The translations under genes were made by a program, and so were the position numbers. Positions 43,772 to 52,337 of a DNA stretch of 64,000 bases are shown in pieces. Positions within the stretch are counted from its first letter, which is position 1. Each line of letters begins with the position of its first letter. The DNA lies in NCBI RefSeq assembly GCF_039521365.1, contig NZ_BAAACF010000001.1, positions 1 to 64,000 of the forward strand, given 5' to 3'. The notes under the pieces were generated by a model. It worked only from the letters and a program-made list of their open reading frames with translations. It was not told the origin of the DNA and did not search any database. The DNA is from Clostridium_AW malenominatum. Lineage in GTDB: Bacteria; Bacillota; Clostridia; Clostridiales; Clostridiaceae.

Positions 43772-45356
43772 AATAAATAATATAATATTAGATATAGAAG
43801 AAGATTTGTCAATTTTAAAGGAGAAGGCTTGTAAAAAATTAAAGATATCCTCTGATAAAATAAAAGATTTTAAAATATTAAAGGAATCAATAGATGCAAG
43901 AAAAAAAGATAGCATTAAATTTAACTATTCAGTAGAAGTGTTTTGTGAAAATGAAAAAAAGATTGTTTCAAAGTCACAGGATAAGGATGTAAAGCTTGAA
44001 GAGATAAATTATGAAGAAGAATTTAAATTTGGAGATAAAAAGTTAAATCATAATCCGGTTATCGTAGGCATGGGGCCAGCAGGATTATTTGCAGCTCTCT
44101 TACTAGCTCAAAAGGGTTATAAGCCTATAGTGATAGAAAGAGGAGAAAGTGTAGAAGATAGAACTAAAAGCGTAGAAGAGTTTTGGAAGAGCGGAAGATT
44201 TAATAAAGAATCTAATGTTCAATTTGGGGAGGGTGGAGCAGGAACCTTTTCTGACGGCAAACTGACTACGAGAATTAAAGATACTAGATGTGATTTTGTT
44301 CTAGAAGAATTTGTTAATGGCGGAGCTCCAAAAGAAATAGTTTATATGGGAAAGCCTCATATAGGTACGGATATTCTTAAGGAAGTGGTAAAAGCTATTA
44401 GAAATAGAATAATAGCTTTAGGTGGAGAAGTTCATTTTAATAGTAAGCTTCAAGATATTAATATAAAAGAGGGAAAGCTTCACTCTATAATTGTAAATGA
44501 GAGGGAAATCCCCTGCGAAGCTTTAATTTTAGCTATAGGACATAGCTCTAGAGATACCTATGAGATGCTTTATAATAAAAATATTTTTATGGAACCTAAA
44601 CCCTTTGCAATTGGAGTTAGAGCTGAACACTCCCAAAGCTTAATTGATGAAAATCAATATGGAAAGTATGCAGGGCATCCAAGACTTAGGGCGGCAGATT
44701 ATAGGCTTGTGCATAATAGTACTGGTAATAGAGGGGTATATAGCTTTTGCATGTGTCCAGGGGGATTTGTGGTAGCTGCTGCGTCGGAAGAAAATATGAT
44801 AGTTACCAATGGAATGAGTTATCACAATAGAGATGGTAAAAATGCTAATGCTGCCATAGTAGTATCTGTTACCCCAGAAGATTTCGGTAACAACCCTCTT
44901 TCAGGAATGGAATTTCAAAGACATTATGAAAAATTAGCTTTTAAACTAGGAGGAGAAAATTATAATGCTCCTGTGCAGCTATTGGGTGATTTTTTCAATG
45001 GTGAAGCTAGTAGCAAGATTGGAAGCATAGAACCTACATATGCTCCAGGATATAGCTTAAGAGACCTTAATATGTGTTTGCCTAAAACTGTGGCAAATTC
45101 TTTAAAAGAAGGTTTTGTAAATTTCGATAAAAAAATAAAGGGATTTGGCAATAAAGATGTAGTACTAACGGGAGTGGAAACTAGAACGTCGGCACCTCTT
45201 AGGATTGTTAGAAATGAAAAGCTTGAAAGTCTTTCAGTTAGAGGATTGTTTCCAGCGGGAGAAGGAGCAGGTTACGCAGGTGGAATAATGTCTGCAGCAG
45301 TAGATGGTTTAAAGGTTGCAGAGAGAATAATGAGAGAATGGAGTCCATTAACTTAA
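43761..45356 (+). CDS. FAD-dependent oxidoreductase, uncharacterised dehydrogenase family
   Basis: A 531-residue flavoprotein with an N-terminal extension of about 85 residues and an FAD motif GMGPAGLFAALLLAQKG near residue 97. Conserved later segments include FGEGGAGTFSDGKLTTR, FCMCPGGFVV and PAGEGAGYAGGIMSA. This family often sits between cdaR and glmM in clostridia but its substrate is unknown. The N-terminal part may be a small ligand- or RNA-binding domain. Confidence 0.88.
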   Translation: MPVRINNIILDIEEDLSILKEKACKKLKISSDKIKDFKILKESIDARKKDSIKFNYSVEVFCENEKKIVSKSQDKDVKLEEINYEEEFKFGDKKLNHNPVIVGMGPAGLFAALLLAQKGYKPIVIERGESVEDRTKSVEEFWKSGRFNKESNVQFGEGGAGTFSDGKLTTRIKDTRCDFVLEEFVNGGAPKEIVYMGKPHIGTDILKEVVKAIRNRIIALGGEVHFNSKLQDINIKEGKLHSIIVNEREIPCEALILAIGHSSRDTYEMLYNKNIFMEPKPFAIGVRAEHSQSLIDENQYGKYAGHPRLRAADYRLVHNSTGNRGVYSFCMCPGGFVVAAASEENMIVTNGMSYHNRDGKNANAAIVVSVTPEDFGNNPLSGMEFQRHYEKLAFKLGGENYNAPVQLLGDFFNGEASSKIGSIEPTYAPGYSLRDLNMCLPKTVANSLKEGFVNFDKKIKGFGNKDVVLTGVETRTSAPLRIVRNEKLESLSVRGLFPAGEGAGYAGGIMSAAVDGLKVAERIMREWSPLT

Positions 45357-45367
45357 TTTTCTGAAAA

Positions 45368-45417
45368 ACTATCCATTATAGAAAATATCTGATAGAATAT
45401 AATGGATAGTATTTTTT
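45368..45417 (+). terminator. Terminator after the FAD gene
   Basis: ACTATCCATTATA (45368-45380) pairs with TATAATGGATAGT (45398-45410) and ATTTTTTT follows. Confidence 0.88.
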
Positions 45418-45437
45418 TATCTAAGATAGTTAAAATT

Positions 45438-45465
45438 TTGACAAATTTCTATATTATATTATTAA
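45438..45465 (+). promoter_or_regulatory. Promoter of ptb-buk
   Basis: TTGACA (45438-45443) and TATTAA (45460-45465) with a 16-bp spacer, just upstream of AGAGGTG. Confidence 0.65.
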
Positions 45466-45481
45466 AAAGAGGTGTTCATTA

Positions 45482-46399
45482 GTGTTAAAAAGTTTTAATG
45501 AAGTACTAGAGAAAGTAAAAAGTAGGAAAATGAAAAAGGTTGCAGTAGCAGTAGCTCAGGATAAGCCAGTCCTTGAAGCAGTAAGAGATGCAAAAGAAAA
45601 TGGACTTGCTGATGCAGTACTTGTAGGTGATAAAGATGAGATTGAGTCTATAGCAAAAGAAATCGACATGGATTTAACTAAGTTCGAGCTAATTCATGAA
45701 AAAGATATGAAAAAAGCTGCATTAAAAGCAGTTGAACTTGTATCCACAGGAAAAGCAGATATGGTAATGAAAGGATTAGTTGATACGGCTAATTTTTTAA
45801 GAGCGGTACTTAATAAAGAGATTGGATTAAGAACTGGAAAGTTAATGTCTCATGTAGCTGTATTCGAAACAGAAAAATTTGATAGATTACTTTTCTTAAC
45901 AGACGTAGCTTTTAACATGTATCCTCAGCTTAAAGATAAGGTAGATATTATAAATAATGCAGCGGCAGTAGCTCATGCTATGGAAATTGAGAAACCTAAA
46001 GTTGCTGTAGTATGTGCAGTAGAAGTAGTTAATCCAGATATGCCAGAAACAATAGATGCATCTATTCTAGCTAAGATGTGCGATAGAGGTCAGATAAAGG
46101 GTTGCGTTGTAGATGGACCTTTTGCTATAGATAATGCTTTATCAGAAGAAGCAGCTAAGCATAAAAAAGTAGGAGGAGAAGTGGCTGGTAAGGCAGATAT
46201 ACTTTTACTTCCAAATATTCAAGCAGGAAACATTATGTATAAAACTTTAACATATACAACAGACTCTAAAAATGGTGGATTACTAGTAGGAACTTCAGCG
46301 CCAGTTGTATTAACCTCAAGAAATGATAGTCACGAAACAAAAATGTATTCAATAGCACTAGCTGCTTTAGTAGCTGAAAATATGCAAAAAAATAAATAA
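45482..46399 (+). CDS. ptb: Phosphate butyryltransferase
   Basis: A 305-residue enzyme of the phosphotransacetylase family that turns butyryl-CoA and phosphate into butyryl phosphate. Typical parts are KGLVDTANFLRAVLNKE and LLLPNIQAGNIMYKTL. It starts at GTG. The paired kinase gene follows after 28 bp, the classical clostridial ptb-buk order, giving ATP by substrate-level phosphorylation at the end of fermentation. Confidence 0.95.
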   Translation: MLKSFNEVLEKVKSRKMKKVAVAVAQDKPVLEAVRDAKENGLADAVLVGDKDEIESIAKEIDMDLTKFELIHEKDMKKAALKAVELVSTGKADMVMKGLVDTANFLRAVLNKEIGLRTGKLMSHVAVFETEKFDRLLFLTDVAFNMYPQLKDKVDIINNAAAVAHAMEIEKPKVAVVCAVEVVNPDMPETIDASILAKMCDRGQIKGCVVDGPFAIDNALSEEAAKHKKVGGEVAGKADILLLPNIQAGNIMYKTLTYTTDSKNGGLLVGTSAPVVLTSRNDSHETKMYSIALAALVAENMQKNK

Positions 46400-46427
46400 T
46401 ATAATATAGTTTATGGAGGGAAAAGTT

Positions 46428-47498
46428 ATGTCTTATAAATTATTGATAATTAACCCAGGATCAACTTCAACAAAAATAGGTGTTTTTGAAGACGAAAATT
46501 TACTTTTAGAAGAAACTTTAAGACACTCTTCAGAGGAAATCGGAAAATACGAAACAGTGTATGATCAATTTCAATTTAGAAAAGATGTAATATTGAATGT
46601 GTTAAAAGAAAAGAATTTTGATATAAATACCTTAAATGCAATAGTAGGTAGAGGCGGATTATTAAAACCTGTTGAAGGTGGCACATATGATGTAAATGAA
46701 GTTATGCTTGAGGACCTAAAGACAAGTGTTAGAGGACAACACGCTTCTAATTTAGGTGGAATAATAGCAAATGAAATAGCTAAATCATTAAACATACCAT
46801 CTTTCATAGTAGATCCTATCGTTGTAGACGAAATGGACGATGTAGCTAGAATTTCTGGTATTCCAGAAGTTGAAAGAAAAAGTATTTTCCACGCATTAAA
46901 CCAAAAAGCTGTGGCTAAAAGATATGCAAAAGAAAATAACGTTCCTTATGAAGAGACAAGATTAATAGTAGCTCATATGGGTGGAGGAGCTTCAGTAGGA
47001 GCTCACAAAGGCGGAAGAATAGTGGATGTTAACAATGCTTTAGATGGAGAAGGTCCATTGTCACCAGAAAGATCTGGCGGAGTTCCAATAGGAGACTTAG
47101 TAAGACTTTGCTATTCAGGTAAATACACCTTAAATGAAGTAATGAAAAAGATAAATGGAAAAGGTGGAATTGTTGCTTATTTAGGAACAAATGACTTTAG
47201 GGAAGTTGAAAATAAAGGTTTAGCTGGAGATGAAAAGTATAAATTACTTTTAGATGCTTTTATTTACCAAATGGCTAAAGAAATTGGAAAATGTGCAGCA
47301 GTTTTAGAAGGAAAAATAGACGCTATAATATTGACAGGCGGAATAGCATATAGCAAATACGTAACATCAGAAATAGAAAGAAAAGTTTCCTTTGCAGGAC
47401 CAGTTGTTAAGTATCCAGGAGAAGATGAATTATTGGCATTAGCTCAAGGCGGATTAAGAGTTTTAAGAGGGGAAGAAAAAGCTAAGGAATACAAATAA
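46428..47498 (+). CDS. buk: Butyrate kinase
   Basis: A 356-residue acetate/butyrate-kinase-family enzyme (LLIINPGSTSTKIGVF at the start; AHMGGGASVGAHKGGRIVDVNNALDG in the middle; ILTGGIAYS late). It makes butyrate and ATP from butyryl phosphate. GGAGGG at 46415-46420 supports the ATG at 46428, not 46413. A strong terminator follows. Confidence 0.96.
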   Translation: MSYKLLIINPGSTSTKIGVFEDENLLLEETLRHSSEEIGKYETVYDQFQFRKDVILNVLKEKNFDINTLNAIVGRGGLLKPVEGGTYDVNEVMLEDLKTSVRGQHASNLGGIIANEIAKSLNIPSFIVDPIVVDEMDDVARISGIPEVERKSIFHALNQKAVAKRYAKENNVPYEETRLIVAHMGGGASVGAHKGGRIVDVNNALDGEGPLSPERSGGVPIGDLVRLCYSGKYTLNEVMKKINGKGGIVAYLGTNDFREVENKGLAGDEKYKLLLDAFIYQMAKEIGKCAAVLEGKIDAIILTGGIAYSKYVTSEIERKVSFAGPVVKYPGEDELLALAQGGLRVLRGEEKAKEYK

Positions 47499-47500
47499 AA

Positions 47501-47541
47501 AAATTGCGAGGCAGTTTCACAATTGCCTCGCAATTTTATTT
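47501..47541 (+). terminator. Terminator after buk
   Basis: AAATTGCGAGGCA (47501-47513) pairs exactly with TGCCTCGCAATTT (47524-47536), then TATTTTG. A-run and T-run allow action in both directions. Confidence 0.92.
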
Positions 47542-47585
47542 TGTTAACATTTTGAGAACACTAATATTTACATACTTCATTAAGG

Positions 47586-47614
47586 TTGTGGTACTTAAGG
47601 AATTATATTATAAT
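47586..47614 (+). promoter_or_regulatory. Promoter of glmM
   Basis: TTGTGG (47586-47591) and TATAAT (47609-47614) with a 17-bp spacer. Confidence 0.75.
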
Positions 47615-47673
47615 TGTTATGTGCATGTTGTAACAAAACTATATTTATGAAGGAAAAAGAGAGGTAATATTTT

Positions 47674-49032
47674 ATGGGTAGAATGTTCGGTACAGATGGA
47701 GTTAGAGGTATTGCAAATAAGGAACTAACCCCCACTCTTGCATACAATTTAGGAAAGGCAGGAGCCTATGTTTTAACAAGTGGAACTCATAAACCTAAAA
47801 TATTAGTAGGAATGGATACAAGAATTTCTGGTGAAATGTTAGAAAGTGCATTGGTTGCAGGTATTCTTTCTGTAGGTGCAGAAGCTGTTTGTTTAGGGGT
47901 TGTGCCAACACCAGCAGTAGCATATCTAACAAGAAAATATGGGGCAGATGCGGGAGTTGTTATTTCAGCTTCACATAATCCAGTGGAATATAATGGTATT
48001 AAATTTTTTGATGGACAAGGATATAAACTTTCAGATGAATTAGAAGATAAAATACAAAGCATAATAGAAAGTAATTTTGAAGGAGTGCCATGTCCTGTAG
48101 GAGATGGTATTGGAAGAAGAACATTTGAACAGGGTGCTTTAAAGGAATACGTAGATTATGCTGTATCAACTATAGATACGAATTTATCTGGAATGAAAAT
48201 AGCTCTAGATTGTGCTAACGGTGCAGCTTATAAAGCGGCAGTAGATGGCTTTAAATTATTAGGAGCAGAAGTATATCCTATCTATAATAATCCTGATGGA
48301 ATAAATATAAACAGAAAATGTGGATCTACTCATCCAGAAGATTTAATGAAATATGTAGTAGATAATGGATGCCATTTAGGGTTAGCATTTGATGGTGATG
48401 CAGATAGATGTTTAGCTGTGGATGAAAAAGGAAATCTAGTAGATGGAGATTTTATCATGGCTATATGTGGAAAACATATGAAAGAACAGGGAAAGCTTAA
48501 TAAAAACACTACAGTTGTTACTGTTATGAGTAATATGGGATTGTTTATTGCCATGGATAAGGAAGAAATAAACTTAGTAAAAACAAAGGTTGGAGATAGA
48601 TATGTTCTAGAAGAGATGTTGAAGGAAGGCTATGTAATTGGTGGAGAGCAATCCGGGCATATTATTTTCCTAGAGCACAATACTACAGGAGATGGACTAG
48701 TAACAGCACTTCAACTTTCAGCAATAGTTAAGAAAAGTGGAAAAATGTTGTCAGAACTAGCTTCCATAATGAAAGTATTGCCACAGGTTCTTGTAAATGC
48801 AAAGGTACCAAATAATAGAAAAAATATATATATTGATGATATGCAAATAGTGGAAGAAATACAAAAGATTGAAGAGAAGATGGACGGCAAAGGAAGAGTA
48901 TTAATAAGACCTTCAGGAACAGAGCCTCTTGTAAGAGTTATGCTTGAAGGAGAAGACCAAAAAGAGATAGATATAATCGCTCATAATTTGGCAAAATTGA
49001 TAGAAGAAAAGGCAGCTATTCCATTGCAATAA
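47674..49032 (+). CDS. glmM: Phosphoglucosamine mutase
   Basis: A 452-residue mutase turning glucosamine-6-phosphate to glucosamine-1-phosphate for peptidoglycan. The phosphoserine loop is ISASHNP (about residues 100-106), the metal loop DGDADR (about 244-249) and the sugar-binding loop GGEQSGH. In other Firmicutes CdaA, CdaR and GlmM interact and GlmM damps c-di-AMP synthesis; glmM lies near, but not inside, the cda unit here. Confidence 0.97.
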   Translation: MGRMFGTDGVRGIANKELTPTLAYNLGKAGAYVLTSGTHKPKILVGMDTRISGEMLESALVAGILSVGAEAVCLGVVPTPAVAYLTRKYGADAGVVISASHNPVEYNGIKFFDGQGYKLSDELEDKIQSIIESNFEGVPCPVGDGIGRRTFEQGALKEYVDYAVSTIDTNLSGMKIALDCANGAAYKAAVDGFKLLGAEVYPIYNNPDGININRKCGSTHPEDLMKYVVDNGCHLGLAFDGDADRCLAVDEKGNLVDGDFIMAICGKHMKEQGKLNKNTTVVTVMSNMGLFIAMDKEEINLVKTKVGDRYVLEEMLKEGYVIGGEQSGHIIFLEHNTTGDGLVTALQLSAIVKKSGKMLSELASIMKVLPQVLVNAKVPNNRKNIYIDDMQIVEEIQKIEEKMDGKGRVLIRPSGTEPLVRVMLEGEDQKEIDIIAHNLAKLIEEKAAIPLQ

Positions 49033-49046
49033 TGGAATAGCTTTTT
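49017..49046 (+). terminator. Terminator overlapping the end of glmM
   Basis: CTATTCCATT (49017-49026) pairs with AATGGAATAG (49031-49040) and CTTTTT follows. The left arm is the last codons of glmM. Confidence 0.8.
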
Positions 49047-49066
49047 GCCTATTCCAGAATTTTATA

Positions 49067-49096
49067 TTGACCAAATGGGTATTATAAAAATATAAT
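49067..49096 (+). promoter_or_regulatory. Promoter of glmS
   Basis: TTGACC (49067-49072) and TATAAT (49091-49096) with an 18-bp spacer. The ribozyme begins about 50 nt after the expected start. Confidence 0.75.
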
Positions 49097-49149
49097 ATAT
49101 AAGTATCTTGTTTATTATAGGGGGTGGATAGAATAGGAAATATTAAATA

Positions 49150-49350
49150 AAGCGCCAGAGGTTAAGTGAGACCTAAAAGGAAACTCAGCGCTGCTGAGTA
49201 AGTTCCACCGACCAAATCAAAGATTTGGGGTGTCACTTAACCTGACGAGGATGGGGAGTATCGAATCTTCGGCGGGTGCCCCACGGTATCGCACTACCGT
49301 TAAAGATTGACAAAACCAAGAAGTGATTTTTGGGACAAATCAATCAGGTG
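49150..49350 (+). ncRNA. glmS ribozyme
   Basis: The leader carries the glmS ribozyme core: AGCGCCAGAGG at the cleavage site (cut expected between A49151 and G49152), GACGAGGATGGGGAGTATCG, TTCGGCGGGTGCCCCACGGT and the 3' helix AACCAAGAAGTGATTTTTGG. Glucosamine-6-phosphate triggers self-cleavage and loss of glmS mRNA. P1 is GGTTAAGTGA (49160-49169) with TCACTTAACC (49233-49242); about 60 nt inserted in it form two further hairpins. Confidence 0.97.
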
Positions 49351-49385
49351 TTAAAACCTTAAAATATTGAAAGGAAGATGAAATT

Positions 49386-51212
49386 ATGTGCGGAATAGTA
49401 GGTTACATTGGAAAGAGAGAAGCATCTCCAATATTAGTTGAAGGGTTATCTAAACTTGAATACAGAGGATATGATTCAGCTGGAGTTGCAATAATTGAAA
49501 AAGAAGATATTAAAACAACTAAATGTAAAGGAAGATTATTAAATCTTCAAGAAAAGTTAGAGGAAACTCCTATAAAGGGTAATATTGGAATAGGTCATAC
49601 AAGATGGGCTACCCATGGAGAGCCATCAGATAGAAATTCTCATCCTCATAGCAATGAAGATGAAACAATTAGTGTTGTTCACAATGGAATAATAGAAAAC
49701 TATCTTCATTTAAGAGAATGGTTAACTTCAAAAGGGTATAAATTTGTTTCAGAAACTGATACAGAAGTTATTCCTCATTTAGTAAATTACTATTACAAGG
49801 GAGACTTATTGCAAGCTGTTATGGCGGCAACTTCAAAAATGGAAGGAAGCTATGCTATAGGAGTAGTTTGTAGCAAGGAGCCTGATAAAATTGTTGCAGT
49901 AAGAAAGGATAGTCCTTTAATTGTAGGATTAGGAGAAGATGAGTATTTCATTGCTTCAGATATACCAGCGGTATTAAATCATACAAGGGATGTATATCTT
50001 TTAAATGATAGAGAATATGTTCTTATGACTAAGGATGGAGTTAAGTTATTTAACGAAGAGGGAGAAGAAGTAAACAAGGAAATTTACCACGTAACATGGA
50101 ATGCAGATGCAGCTGAAAAGGGTGGATATGAACATTTCATGCTAAAGGAAATTCATGAACAACCAAAGGCAATTAAAGACACTATGACTTCAAGAATAAT
50201 ACCAGGAAAAAGTATTACTTTAGATGAGATAAATATTACTAAAGAAGAAATAGAAAATATAAATAAGATATATATTGTTGCTTGTGGTACTGCATATCAT
50301 GCAGGTATAGTTGGAAAATATGTTATAGAAAAATTAGCAAGAATACCTGTAGAAGTGGACATAGCTTCAGAATTTAGATATAGAAATCCAATAGTAGACA
50401 AAAACACTTTAATGATAGTAATAAGCCAATCAGGAGAAACAGCGGATACTTTAGCGGCTTTAAGAGAAGCAAAGGCGCAAGGAGCTAGAGTTATAGCGGT
50501 AACTAATGTAGTTGGAAGTTCTGTTTCAAGAGAAGCAGACGATATATTATATACTTGGGCTGGACCAGAAATTGCTGTTGCTTCAACAAAGGCATACGAA
50601 ACACAGCTTATAGCAATGTATATAATAGGTCTTTTCTTTGCAGAAAATAAAGGAACTGTAAGCAAAGATGAGCTTGAAGATTTAAAGAATGAAATGCTAA
50701 GCTTACCAGAAAAGGCAGAAGAATGCTTAAAGCATAAGGAAGTAGTTCAAAAGTTTGCTTCAAAAACTTATATGCATAAGGATATGTTCTTCCTAGGTAG
50801 AGGGTTAGACTATGCAGTAGCAATGGAAGGATCGCTAAAGCTTAAGGAAATATCCTATATACACTCTGAAGCCTATGCTGGTGGAGAGTTGAAACATGGA
50901 CCTATAGCATTAATAGAAAAAGGTACCATAGTTATAGCTCTTGCTACTCAAGAAGACTTATTTGAGAAGATGGTAAGCAATATAAAAGAGGTTAAAACCA
51001 GAGGGGCAAATGTTTTAGCATTGGCTTTAGAAGGCCATGAAGAGGTAGAAAAAACTGTAGATTCAGCTATTTATATTCCAAAGGTTAACCCATTATTTGC
51101 GCCATTACTATCAGTAATACCACTACAACTATATTCATACTACTCAGCAGTTCAAAAGGGCTGTGACGTTGATAAACCTAGAAATTTAGCCAAGTCAGTT
51201 ACGGTGGAATAG
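49386..51212 (+). CDS. glmS: Glutamine-fructose-6-phosphate aminotransferase
   Basis: A 608-residue enzyme making glucosamine-6-phosphate. It has the N-terminal glutaminase (MCGIVGYIG, Cys2 nucleophile; HTRWATHGEPSDRNSHPH), two SIS domains, and the conserved C-terminus KPRNLAKSVTVE. It is controlled by the ribozyme upstream. Its 3' end is the recognition site of TnsD-type transposition, and the transposon tip begins 24 bp after its stop codon. The coding sequence is intact. Confidence 0.98.
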   Translation: MCGIVGYIGKREASPILVEGLSKLEYRGYDSAGVAIIEKEDIKTTKCKGRLLNLQEKLEETPIKGNIGIGHTRWATHGEPSDRNSHPHSNEDETISVVHNGIIENYLHLREWLTSKGYKFVSETDTEVIPHLVNYYYKGDLLQAVMAATSKMEGSYAIGVVCSKEPDKIVAVRKDSPLIVGLGEDEYFIASDIPAVLNHTRDVYLLNDREYVLMTKDGVKLFNEEGEEVNKEIYHVTWNADAAEKGGYEHFMLKEIHEQPKAIKDTMTSRIIPGKSITLDEINITKEEIENINKIYIVACGTAYHAGIVGKYVIEKLARIPVEVDIASEFRYRNPIVDKNTLMIVISQSGETADTLAALREAKAQGARVIAVTNVVGSSVSREADDILYTWAGPEIAVASTKAYETQLIAMYIIGLFFAENKGTVSKDELEDLKNEMLSLPEKAEECLKHKEVVQKFASKTYMHKDMFFLGRGLDYAVAMEGSLKLKEISYIHSEAYAGGELKHGPIALIEKGTIVIALATQEDLFEKMVSNIKEVKTRGANVLALALEGHEEVEKTVDSAIYIPKVNPLFAPLLSVIPLQLYSYYSAVQKGCDVDKPRNLAKSVTVE

Positions 51213-51236
51213 TTGTCCACATTAATTTAAATAATT
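51155..51236 (+). other. attTn7-type attachment site
   Basis: The 3' coding end of glmS plus the 24 bp after its stop, ending in the presumed 5-bp target duplicate TAATT (51232-51236). In Tn7, TnsD binds the end of glmS and directs insertion about 25 bp downstream; the geometry here is the same. The second TAATT copy would lie past the right window edge. Confidence 0.85.
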
Positions 51237-51241
51237 TGTAG

Positions 51242-51321
51242 GTTTGTAAAAAAGTTTGAATGTTTATAAGAAAGATTGAACATTTATAAAAAAGTTTGAT
51301 TCTTTATAAGAAAGTTTGAAT
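51242..51321 (+). repeat. Four tandem 20-bp TnsB-binding repeats (right end)
   Basis: Units start at 51242, 51262, 51282 and 51302, each 20 bp on the pattern NTTTRTAARAAAGWTTGANN (for example GTTTGTAAAAAAGTTTGAAT). They begin five bases from the tip. The right end of Tn7 likewise carries four contiguous TnsB sites within 90 bp, so function is inferred with confidence. Confidence 0.9.
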
Positions 51322-51345
51322 ACAATTACCAGTTTGAGTTATAAT
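51316..51345 (+). promoter_or_regulatory. Promoter of the tns operon, overlapping a TnsB repeat
   Basis: TTGAAT (51316-51321) and TATAAT (51340-51345) with an 18-bp spacer. The -35 box is the end of the fourth TnsB repeat, so TnsB bound at the end would block the promoter. The start of transcription is expected near 51352. Confidence 0.75.
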
Positions 51346-51421
51346 AAACTTGAGAATTGTAGTTTTGTATAAAAAATATTTTTATGGAATCAATTTGAAA
51401 ATAAATATAGTCGTAGTCATT

Positions 51422-51465
51422 AAACTACAGATTCTCATTAAAATGAGAATCTGTAGTTTTTTACT
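51422..51465 (+). terminator. Strong terminator in the tns leader
   Basis: AAACTACAGATTCTCATT (51422-51439) pairs exactly with the arm 51442-51459 and a T-run follows. It lies between the tns promoter and tnsA, so it either blocks glmS readthrough or forms part of an attenuator; see the upstream copy of GAGAATTGTAGTTT at 51352-51365. Confidence 0.88.
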
Positions 51466-51497
51466 TATTTTAAATATTAATTTTAGGTGGTGAACTT

Positions 51498-52337
51498 ATG
51501 GCTAAGAGAAAAAGAATAACAAATGTAGATAAATTAATTAAAGAAGGAAGAGGATCTGGCCAGGGACCAGAATATAAACCGTGGATAAAAATTCAAGATG
51601 TACCATCGTTGGGAAGATCAACTAGATTAAAGGGCATAAAAACAGGTAGACAACATGAATTTTTGTCAGATATGGAGAGAAATTATTTTTATTTTTTGGA
51701 ATATTCCGATTTAGTTTTCGATATAAGGGAACAGTATCCATTGCTACCTTTAGAGGAAACAGTGCTAATTGCTGAAGAATTAGGAATAAGCCATCCTAAA
51801 CACCCTCAAACTGGAGAATATATAGTGATGACTACGGATTTTCTTATAACTAAAATTCAAGGCAAGGATATGTTAGAAGTAGCAAGAACTATAAAGTCTA
51901 AAGAAGATCTTCTCCAAGAAAGAATCTTAGAGAAATTTGAAATAGAAAAAAGGTATTGGAGCAATAGAGATGTAGATTGGGGAATTGTTACTGATATTGA
52001 AATAGATAAAGATATAGCAAAAAATATAAGTTATATTCATAGCTATTATGACATTAGAGATGTAGATTCTTTTAAGAATATTGATAGTAATGATTTGAAA
52101 GATTTAATATTTGAATACTTAAGAAGAATTATAGACACAAAAGAAAATATAAGAAAAGTATCAAGAATTTTTGATGAAGATATGGCTCTGGATAAAGGTT
52201 CAGGAATATCCATATTTAAATGCCTTTTAGCAAGAAAAATAATAGCTGTTGATCTAAAAAAGTCCTTAGATGTAGATAATTATATGGATATTAAGATAAT
52301 AAAAAATGAATTAACTATGGAGTTGAATGTATTATGA
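51498..52337 (+). CDS. tnsA: Tn7-like transposase subunit TnsA
   Basis: A 279-residue endonuclease that cuts the 5' ends of the element so that it leaves by cut-and-paste. Likely catalytic residues are E60 (MERNYF), D114 (TTDFLI) and K133 (TIKSKED), nearly the E. coli numbers E63, D114 and K132. A C-terminal winged-helix region follows. AGGTGGTG lies upstream of the ATG; the end overlaps tnsB by 4 bp. Confidence 0.95.
   Translation: MAKRKRITNVDKLIKEGRGSGQGPEYKPWIKIQDVPSLGRSTRLKGIKTGRQHEFLSDMERNYFYFLEYSDLVFDIREQYPLLPLEETVLIAEELGISHPKHPQTGEYIVMTTDFLITKIQGKDMLEVARTIKSKEDLLQERILEKFEIEKRYWSNRDVDWGIVTDIEIDKDIAKNISYIHSYYDIRDVDSFKNIDSNDLKDLIFEYLRRIIDTKENIRKVSRIFDEDMALDKGSGISIFKCLLARKIIAVDLKKSLDVDNYMDIKIIKNELTMELNVL

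Noticed and set aside
51214..51236. TGTCCAC directly after the glmS stop as the transposon tip
   Set aside because: It lies one base from the stop codon, too close for Tn7-type insertion, and no TnsB-type repeat follows within 20 bp. TGT at 51237 fits both offset and repeats.
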